A stretch of DNA of 62,134 nt from an uncultured Verrucomicrobiota bacterium (lineage in GTDB: Bacteria > Verrucomicrobiota > Verrucomicrobiia > Limisphaerales > UBA1100), in assembly GCA_902551155.1 (NCBI GenBank), contig CACDBG010000004.1:1-62134 (forward strand). Direction: 5' to 3'. The position numbers and the translations under genes were made by a program. The notes under the pieces were generated by a model. The model was not told the DNA's origin. It did no database searches and saw only the letters and a program-made list of their open reading frames with translations. This document shows, one piece after another, positions 56,501-62,134 of the stretch (the stretch's first letter is position 1; every line of letters starts with the position of its first letter).

Positions 56501-57155
56501 CACCGCTTGCGAGCAGATCTCCGGTTGGATTAAAAGTCAACGAATGAACCAGATCCTGATGGCTAACTCCCTCCTTGTATTTTCCATCTTTAATCAACTC
56601 TGGATCAGTCAATCGCGTGACCAGCGACTTGCTTGGAATATGATAAATAAATATTTGATTTGCCCGGCCTGCTGCAGCGTATTGTCCGTCAGGTGAAACT
56701 GAAACAGAATAAATTGGGTTTAACCCTGGAGGAAGAGGCTGCCATTCAACCTTTCGGGCTGAACGAATTTCGCCCTTTGCGCCTTGCTCAATCCACAGTT
56801 TAAGCAGGGCCAATTCCTGAGGGCTTAGGTCTTTGGCCGAAGCTTTATTTTCTTTTGGAGGCATGACGGGGTCCTCAAGATGCGCTGCACTTTGAAACAG
56901 CAGGCTTTCCGCCGGCTTCCCGGGAACAACAATATCCGCTTCAGCGATGTCCTTAGGTGTTTCGAGGATAACATCGGCCTTTGATTTAGTTTGGTTATGG
57001 CACGCCAAGCAATTTGCACGAAAGATTGGCAGAATTTCATTCTGAAAATCAACCGGCGTCTTCCGGGCTAGGCTGGCGATCGGCAGGCCGGCGGCCTCCG
57101 CAGCCATTAAGGAAGAAAGAAACAATAAAATAAGGGAGACAAATTTAGTGATCAT
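53559..57155 (-). CDS. PSCyt1 cytochrome-WD40 protein with a long internal coiled coil
   Basis: An exported 1198-residue protein. Signal peptide (VSLILLFLSSLMAAEA), then a planctomycete-type cytochrome domain with CLACH at residues 49-53 and PVMPPKENK near 100. A WD40 series runs about 150-460 (GDLLASGGYREVKLW, VAAGAEDGGLLVWN). An Ala/Lys-rich coiled coil of nearly 400 residues follows (about 480-865, e.g. KKAEAMPIAEKKKAFDEAEA), then a second WD40 series to the C-terminus (KRLVTGSTDNTIYIWN, QIASGGADKFAKIVN). The long helical insert separating two propellers is unusual. Next to the PPC-domain gene, 7 bases apart. Confidence 0.86.
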   Translation of the reverse strand: MITKFVSLILLFLSSLMAAEAAGLPIASLARKTPVDFQNEILPIFRANCLACHNQTKSKADVILETPKDIAEADIVVPGKPAESLLFQSAAHLEDPVMPPKENKASAKDLSPQELALLKLWIEQGAKGEIRSARKVEWQPLPPGLNPIYSVSVSPDGQYAAAGRANQIFIYHIPSKSLVTRLTDPELIKDGKYKEGVSHQDLVHSLTFNPTGDLLASGGYREVKLWRRQPINAAKSFTLGSDKGIHAVSPDGKWLALAEGNLIKVYDMVKGNALKGLSGLKGAATSVAFSPDSAQVAAGAEDGGLLVWNVADGKSFTIDPPVPPKEGEKPFGVPPIKINAVIFVAEGKQLAVARETNLITIYNVTDKLVIAGELKGHAAAVTALAPLSSASTQLISGAGDSTLRHWDINGFKMVRQIAAGGAIAAVAASPDGKRFACVLKDKNARLFNAADGKLVADLKGNRKMMEASANKDRFAAYAKAEVTYYIANLKTKTDNHKKADDRVKKANEALKKAEAMPIAEKKKAFDEAEATKKSEEKRYTKLKADYDAILKTFEEQDKAAKEAEAVTKKAIDASRAPVADFTNKDKVAKTKMAAAATAKKKLDNLGQTQLKSAELKAAKAKTAVSTAATAKAAADKGLVAARTAAAGILKKFTEADNAAKVAEENSRKTAEDPNKTPEEKEAASKAAFEKRNIANTVRTELAQAQANDKAAGAAVAAAANAWKQAQAAQKAADATVITVKGQVSAAQKVFDTANKAAAAAAKTAAAAKPMADKVKARVDAAAKVSAEKRKLASEAQKKRDELNKQQVAAKKTLDEAVKKVTAAEGEHKKLEEPRQQAANEAKLSKEALVKAESAKKEAEAQKAGADKLQADADSAVQLAKDALAKATAPTVAITFSADSKRLVTGSTDNTIYIWNTAEGKQIKSVSGHNGAVNGLGINPSGQLISVSRDKTAKVWSLADEWKLERTLGTGRVDSPIVDRATALSFSYDGKQLAAGSGEPSRSGTVHVFNVADGKLTKNLLEVHSDTVMGLQFNAGGTQIASGGADKFAKIVNLADGKILHSFEGHTHHVLGVAWQYNGRVLASVGADNEIKVWNVVTGERAGKFGVGSKEVTSIQFVGYSDNAVVTAGDNRVRRVSIPMGTPKNIRDFSGSTDYVYSGAISADGNIVAAGGADAVLRIWNGVNGASIASFEAPMIQER

Positions 57156-57162
57156 TTTGAAT

Positions 57163-59880
57163 TTACGGGGCTGTAGTCACCTTAATTGAAACCGGTTGTT
57201 TAACAGTGATGTTTTGTTTGTTAAGAGTCATCTTTGCAGTAATTTCAAATTTATAATCACCTGGCTTAACGTCCTTGGCTGCCGTAAAGATTAACTTTCC
57301 ACTACTCTGATCCTTCAAGATTTTACCATTGCCAACACTTATGCCACTAGCTGTCTTGGAGCTAATGGTGATCTCGTCCTTAAACCCGTACTTTCTGGCA
57401 GCATCCACTACTACTTCCGCTTTCTCACCAGCCTTTACAGAAGCAGCTTTGATGGGCTTAAGGTCAATCGGTGCTGGAGTCACTTTCACTCGAATAGGGG
57501 CACTAAAGAAAGTAGCTGTAACGTCCCCAGCCTTGTTTCCTCCAGTAAGTTTCTTGACCAAAGCATCCGCTGACTTCTTGGCAGTCGCCGCCTCATCGCT
57601 CTTCTTCTTAGCGTCCGCTTTCTCTTCGGCTTTTGCTTCCTTATTTTTGGTAATCTCATCAGAAGATTTTTTGGCATCTTTTGCAATCTTGTCAGCAGCA
57701 ACGGCTGCGTCTTTGGCTTTTTTTAGCTCAGCATCACTTACACGCTTATATTTACCTTTTACCTGTGAGCGGAAATATAGCGTGTAATCTCCTGCACCCA
57801 ATTTGTACGTAACAAGGTTTAGATCAATATTTGCCTCAGTCTTATCCTTTCCAACCTTTACGGCCTTGAATTTTGCTACCGTGGGATGCCCGACAAGTAC
57901 TATGTTTTTATCTACACTCTTAAAGCCCGGATCAAATGCAATATTGATAGGAATCTTAATGTTACCAAAAACCGAATGCTCCCAAACCTTCTCTTCCTTG
58001 GCTTTTATCGTAAGGGGAACCTTTTCACGATCGGTTACCGTCACCAGCATACCTCCGGTAAGGCGCGCGCGAACCTTAGATTTTTTCGACTGAGTATCAT
58101 AAATAACAGCGGTGACATCAGCCGTACGCGCCTGATGCGTAATGACTTTTCCATTAACCATCGCTTTTCCAGACACATTCACGTTGCCTGACCAAGATCC
58201 CGCATCATCCTTGGCTGCAAGCAAAACCAAGGCAGAATTTTGACCCGAATAAATCGTCGCCTTGCTTGCAGAAATATGATCAGGCAACCCTTCCAAATTT
58301 ATTTCAATAGGCTCGTTGAATCCATCCCGCTTAAAGGCCATCACCTTAACTGGCAACACCTGTCCGCGCCGTAGGAATGCCGTAGGAATAGGCAACGCCT
58401 TGTTTGGCATCGCCGGCGGACCTTCCACCATTGCAACCAAACGAAAATCCGGGGCTTCCTTGCGAATAGAAAGCCGGTACAGACTATTGGCTGCTCCCTG
58501 ATTATACATATCATATGTCACCAAACGGTAAGTGCCATCCTCAGGAACAGAAAAACGGAATGTTGGATCTACAGACGTAGTGTTAAAAGCGGTGCCTCCA
58601 ATATTGACCGGGCTTTCAGTGACTTCTTTAACTGTACTTACTTTTTCTTCGCCCTTGCCACTCTTTGTTACTCGCTCAACTCGAAAGTAAGGATTTGTCG
58701 GAGCACCCAATCGGTCACTCACAACCTCCACCCAGTAAACATCTCCTTTTTTGGCGTCAAACGTCACCCAATCTCGATCACGGCGCGGATAAAATAGTCC
58801 CGCGTAATCACACGGCACAGGAATTTTCTGCGCCTCCGCAGCCTTTTCATTAGGTGCCGCTACCTCGGCAATGACTGGAGCATCTGAAAAGAAAATTCGA
58901 ACCGGATTTGAGCTCCCCTTGGAGCTCGGCAAACGATATTCAATCCCATCAAAGCCAGCCTGATTGGGCCCAACAGGAGAAGTCCCTGCCAAGCTTATCC
59001 TGGATTTGGCATCTCCGGGAAGATTGATGGTCACTTCTTGTTTTTGCAAAGGCTTCCCTTCAAGGACCATGCCGCTATCGACTCCTCCAGGGAGATTGCG
59101 CCCATACAATGTAAACTTCCCCGACTTGCCTGGCTCACCCGCAGGAGGAATCACAAAATCAATATGCGGACGCTCAGCAATGGATAACCTGTAAACATGC
59201 CCTGCTCCCCCTCCATAAATAAAATCATGCAACCCTATGTAATAGTCTCCATCTGCTACAGGGGTGAAATCAATCGGCTCACCTGAACGACTGCGTTCCA
59301 ACTCCAAGCCGCTAGAGCTCTTTACGATAAGGACAGGCTCAAGTTTAGAGTCCAATTCTCGAGCTAGGCAGCTAACGATTACCCTCTGCCCTTTTTTAAG
59401 GCCGACCTTATAGTAGGCATAATTTCGTGAAGGAGCCTGCCCATTGACAATTGTGCCTAGCTTTACTTCCGCTGCGTTCTCCAACCCCGTACCGCCATTG
59501 GACACAATCTCAGGCAAATCGCCCACTGCAAAAGAACGCACATTGGTAACCCCAAACCGTCCACCGCTCACCCGGACATCGTGAAAACCAACCGGAACAT
59601 TCTTGGCAATTGTGACGTTATATTGATTTAACACAGGCACTCCCGAACCATCTAGTTTCTGTTTAGCCGTGATGCCTGGATGAGAAAATGTGAGCTTATT
59701 TGAATCATCCAGATCGCCTCCTGAAACGCTCACATCCAAAGTACCACCTTGTTTCCCGCCGGCTGGGAACACACTGCTCAGGGTGGCGCGTGGCAGTTGC
59801 TGAGCGGCGACATGCGATAAAGCTCCGAGAAAAAGTGAGAGAAAAGCAAAACCTGCTAGAGGGGGGGAGAAATTTTTCAT
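57163..59880 (-). CDS. Secreted protein with pre-peptidase C-terminal (PPC) domains
   Basis: A 905-residue exported protein with signal peptide (LAGFAFLSLFLGALSHVAAQ). Ig-like opening region (ASLSSVFPAGGKQGG-type; LDVSVSGGDLDDSNKLTFSH), then PPC domains (YYKVGLKKGQRVIVSCLARE near residue 155; DWVTFDAKKGDVYWVEVVSD near 370) and later Ig-like parts. A short Ala/Lys-rich coiled coil lies near 725-795 (AKDAAVAADKIAKDAKKSSD), echoing the one in the neighbouring PSCyt1-WD40 protein. Common in Planctomycetota/Verrucomicrobiota; the function is not known. It lies between the PSD1 gene and the WD40 gene, so the three are probably one operon. Confidence 0.84.
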   Translation of the reverse strand: MKNFSPPLAGFAFLSLFLGALSHVAAQQLPRATLSSVFPAGGKQGGTLDVSVSGGDLDDSNKLTFSHPGITAKQKLDGSGVPVLNQYNVTIAKNVPVGFHDVRVSGGRFGVTNVRSFAVGDLPEIVSNGGTGLENAAEVKLGTIVNGQAPSRNYAYYKVGLKKGQRVIVSCLARELDSKLEPVLIVKSSSGLELERSRSGEPIDFTPVADGDYYIGLHDFIYGGGAGHVYRLSIAERPHIDFVIPPAGEPGKSGKFTLYGRNLPGGVDSGMVLEGKPLQKQEVTINLPGDAKSRISLAGTSPVGPNQAGFDGIEYRLPSSKGSSNPVRIFFSDAPVIAEVAAPNEKAAEAQKIPVPCDYAGLFYPRRDRDWVTFDAKKGDVYWVEVVSDRLGAPTNPYFRVERVTKSGKGEEKVSTVKEVTESPVNIGGTAFNTTSVDPTFRFSVPEDGTYRLVTYDMYNQGAANSLYRLSIRKEAPDFRLVAMVEGPPAMPNKALPIPTAFLRRGQVLPVKVMAFKRDGFNEPIEINLEGLPDHISASKATIYSGQNSALVLLAAKDDAGSWSGNVNVSGKAMVNGKVITHQARTADVTAVIYDTQSKKSKVRARLTGGMLVTVTDREKVPLTIKAKEEKVWEHSVFGNIKIPINIAFDPGFKSVDKNIVLVGHPTVAKFKAVKVGKDKTEANIDLNLVTYKLGAGDYTLYFRSQVKGKYKRVSDAELKKAKDAAVAADKIAKDAKKSSDEITKNKEAKAEEKADAKKKSDEAATAKKSADALVKKLTGGNKAGDVTATFFSAPIRVKVTPAPIDLKPIKAASVKAGEKAEVVVDAARKYGFKDEITISSKTASGISVGNGKILKDQSSGKLIFTAAKDVKPGDYKFEITAKMTLNKQNITVKQPVSIKVTTAP

Positions 59881-60008
59881 CGGTCTACTAAATTATATCT
59901 ATGGTAAGGGTTTAATTGCTAATCAAAATTGCATTAAAAAAGTTCTTCAATTGAGTCACCATACGGCAACACTGGATTCGAGCGGCCAAACAATTCAGAT
60001 CCTCTTAT

Positions 60009-62134
60009 TTAGTGATTAAAGAGGAACTCCTTCGTATTGAAGAGTGCCCAGATAATATCCTCGTAGGACTCCTTGGCAGCAACTGGCTTTTTGTTTCCCT
60101 TATCATCTTTGACTTCCCGCTCAAGATGTTGTCGGGCCAAAAGCACTTCGCTGCCGCTCGGCTGTCGGGAGAAAGCAAGAAGGAAGAGTTCGCGAATTTT
60201 TGCTTCAACCTCACGTGTATCCTTGGCGTTGCCCAACTTGGCCGCACGCCCACTACCGCTGGAAAGCTTGCCTTGGATATCCTTAGAATTTAATAGATGT
60301 AAACTCTGAGCCAAGCTCGCATCGCTAGACCGCTCGCATTCACATGAACTGGAGCTATCAGGTCTCCCAAAGACTGTTAGGAAATAGGACTGACTATTAA
60401 AACTGTTGTCAGGGAGCTGCACAGCCCTGGTTCCTACAGGCAAGCCGCTGAAACTGGCCTTTGAGTCGGTCATTTGATTAATCGCATCATACAGCACCTC
60501 GGCATTCAATCGCTTGGGATAGTAACGGCTGAAGTAGGTCTTATCCTTTGCATTGAATTCATTAGGAATAGAACTGAGCTGATAAGTCTTGGACTGGCAA
60601 ATGGTTCGAATCAAATCCTTCATATCGAAACCGTTCAGAATGAAATGCTGGGCCAATCTTTCAAGTAATTCAGGGTTTACCGGCGGGTTCGTCTCTCGCA
60701 TATCGTCTTCAGGCTCAACGAGACCGCGGCTAAAGAAGTGCTTCCAGTAGCGGTTCACCAGTGTGTGTGAAAAAAACTTATTGCTAGGCTGAGAAAGCCA
60801 ATCCACCAAAGCATGTCGAGGATCATCATCAGCCGTTAGATCCAGAGGCTCATCGCCCAAACCTGCAGCTTTTACTGTGCCTCCATCTTTCTTATTTGCT
60901 GTTTGTGCTACTTTACGCGTGTGGTAGATGATTTCTTCCCCGGGGTTTTGCCCAGGCTTGCGCCCAACGGTGGAAAAGAAAGCCGAGAAACTGTAGTAGT
61001 CCTTCTGACTCCATTTCTCAAAGGGATGATGATGGCATTGCGCGCACTGCATGCGCGTACCAAGGAAGAGTTGCGCAGAATCTTCCATTTGGGTCTGCAT
61101 GGTTTTCACTTCCCGATACCAGGTTGCGGCAGGGTTTTTTGCCATGTCGCCTGAGGCCGCCAAAACCGCACGGGCAAACTCATCATAACTAATATTCTTA
61201 TGGAGCGAATCACGTATCCAGCCGTGGAATGCATAATTACCTCTCATCGCTTGTGCATTGGAGCGCTTGTTGCGCAACAATGCTCCCCACTTGTTTGCAA
61301 AATAATCAGCGTAATCTGTGCTTGCGAGTAATCGATCTATCAATTTGTCGCGCTTGGCTGGATCAGTACTTTTAAGGAAGTCATCCGCCTCGCTTGCAGT
61401 AGGCAAGCGTCCAGCAATATCGATTGATACACGGCGGATGAAGGTCGCATCATCAGTAATCGCCGAAGGCGGCATACCCACACGCTCGAGCTTCGCGAAA
61501 ACCATCTCGTCAATGAAGTTCCTTGGTTCAGGGGTCTTTTCAACAAGGGCCCCAAGCGGAACACTGGCCTGGTACACCCCTACAGAACCCTGATACCGGA
61601 TCATAACAGACACATCACCTGGTTGCTCAAAAAAAGTTACGTGACCGGTTTCGTCGACTTCTGCGATTTCTTTATCATTGGCTTCATAAGTCGCAATGTG
61701 CGTCGCGTCTTCTGTGTGTCCATCACTGTAGACCGCCGTAACGCTGATCTGCTGTTCCGCATTGGCGCTCACAAGCCGGTTCTTCGGGTACACTTCCACA
61801 GCCACAACCTTTGGGTCCGTTTCCGCCCCACGAGGCATTCCCATGCCTACCCAGCGTGCTATGAGTTTAAAATCGTGGCTATCAGGATCGATCCGGGATC
61901 CACCGCCATGCGGGAGAATGGCCGCACCCTTGAGAAGCAGAAGGCTGTTCTCCGGAGAAGCCGGACTCAGCCGCCTTCCTCGACCCTCTTTAACGAGGTA
62001 CTCATAGTCTTCGTGTGGCTCAAAGCCCAAAAGCGATAAACGGAACCCATTCTGCCCTCCGCTTTTTCCATGACACCCTCCTCCATTACAGCCTGCCTTA
62101 GTAAAGATAGGAACGATTTCATTGGCGAAATTAA
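60009..62134 (-). CDS. DUF1549/DUF1553 (PSD1) cytochrome-like protein, cut by window edge
   Basis: The frame is open to the window end, so the ATG at 62030 is internal and the start lies beyond it. Visible order: CX4CH heme motif (CNGGGCHGK) in NEIVPIFTKAGCNGGGCHGK, then an Ig/Big-like region (LVSANAEQQISVTAVYSDGH), DUF1549 (RRVSIDIAGRLPTASEADDF), a CxxCH (MQCAQCHHHPFEKW), and DUF1553 (SHTLVNRYWKHFFSRGLVEP). These families occur together with DUF1501, PPC and WD40 genes in Planctomycetota/Verrucomicrobiota, and their reaction is not established. Likely periplasmic or envelope-bound. Confidence 0.9.
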   Translation of the reverse strand, partial: NFANEIVPIFTKAGCNGGGCHGKSGGQNGFRLSLLGFEPHEDYEYLVKEGRGRRLSPASPENSLLLLKGAAILPHGGGSRIDPDSHDFKLIARWVGMGMPRGAETDPKVVAVEVYPKNRLVSANAEQQISVTAVYSDGHTEDATHIATYEANDKEIAEVDETGHVTFFEQPGDVSVMIRYQGSVGVYQASVPLGALVEKTPEPRNFIDEMVFAKLERVGMPPSAITDDATFIRRVSIDIAGRLPTASEADDFLKSTDPAKRDKLIDRLLASTDYADYFANKWGALLRNKRSNAQAMRGNYAFHGWIRDSLHKNISYDEFARAVLAASGDMAKNPAATWYREVKTMQTQMEDSAQLFLGTRMQCAQCHHHPFEKWSQKDYYSFSAFFSTVGRKPGQNPGEEIIYHTRKVAQTANKKDGGTVKAAGLGDEPLDLTADDDPRHALVDWLSQPSNKFFSHTLVNRYWKHFFSRGLVEPEDDMRETNPPVNPELLERLAQHFILNGFDMKDLIRTICQSKTYQLSSIPNEFNAKDKTYFSRYYPKRLNAEVLYDAINQMTDSKASFSGLPVGTRAVQLPDNSFNSQSYFLTVFGRPDSSSSCECERSSDASLAQSLHLLNSKDIQGKLSSGSGRAAKLGNAKDTREVEAKIRELFLLAFSRQPSGSEVLLARQHLEREVKDDKGNKKPVAAKESYEDIIWALFNTKEFLFNH

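Noticed and set aside
1-62134. CRISPR array
   Set aside because: No regularly spaced direct repeats; the only tandem repeats are the short in-frame ones in the exporter gene.

Overview
The window looks like chromosomal DNA from the Planctomycetota-Verrucomicrobiota group, more likely Verrucomicrobiota. The edges carry families expanded in that group: a DUF1501 protein at the left end, and at the right end a DUF1549/DUF1553 cytochrome-like protein, a pre-peptidase C-terminal (PPC) domain protein and a PSCyt1-WD40 protein. GC content is moderate, except for a clearly AT-rich stretch at about 20.5-31.6 kb. The lineage call is inference from family content; there is no rRNA or marker gene.

Layout. 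1-2.4 kb: end of a DUF1501 gene, nagA, and tRNA-Arg(CCT). 2.5-3.2 kb: a MORN/YwqK-like lipoprotein. 3.2-8.2 kb (minus strand): polysaccharide export and initiation genes (Wzz-like chain-length protein, SLBB polysaccharide-export protein, polyprenyl-phosphate sugar-1-phosphate transferase). 8.3-10.4 kb (plus): a BBP2-like porin and a YdcF/DUF218 protein. 10.5-48.7 kb (minus): one very long, tightly packed surface-glycan locus, many of its genes overlapping by 1-4 nt. 48.8-53.5 kb: PQQ-type beta-propeller protein, ppk1 and a ROK kinase. 53.5-62.1 kb (minus): three large secreted proteins of the planctomycete/verrucomicrobial type.

The glycan locus encodes nucleotide-sugar synthesis: Gmd, WbpP-like epimerase, Ugd, WbpA-like dehydrogenase, RmlA/B/C and an RmlD-like reductase, RfbF, the nonulosonic-acid enzymes NeuA/NeuB/NeuC, and three DegT-type aminotransferases. 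It also encodes glycosyltransferases, a sugar formyltransferase, a GMC oxidoreductase, two Wzx flippases and one EpsG/Wzy-type polymerase. Inside the AT-rich part sits a module of CotH kinase fused to a beta-helix, a VTC-type polyphosphate polymerase, a DUF4956 membrane protein, a ParB-like protein and a capsule-synthesis-type transferase. This is the best candidate for a little-described system.

The locus shows several broken or odd reading frames. Three genes (SLBB export, RmlA, EpsG) each carry what looks like one extra base in a homopolymer. One glycosyltransferase survives only as its two ends (12929-13163). The GMC oxidoreductase and a beta-propeller gene lack any ATG/GTG/TTG at the expected start. 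These could be sequencing errors, phase-variable tracts or real decay; raw reads would decide. No CRISPR array, transposase, integrase or rRNA was seen.
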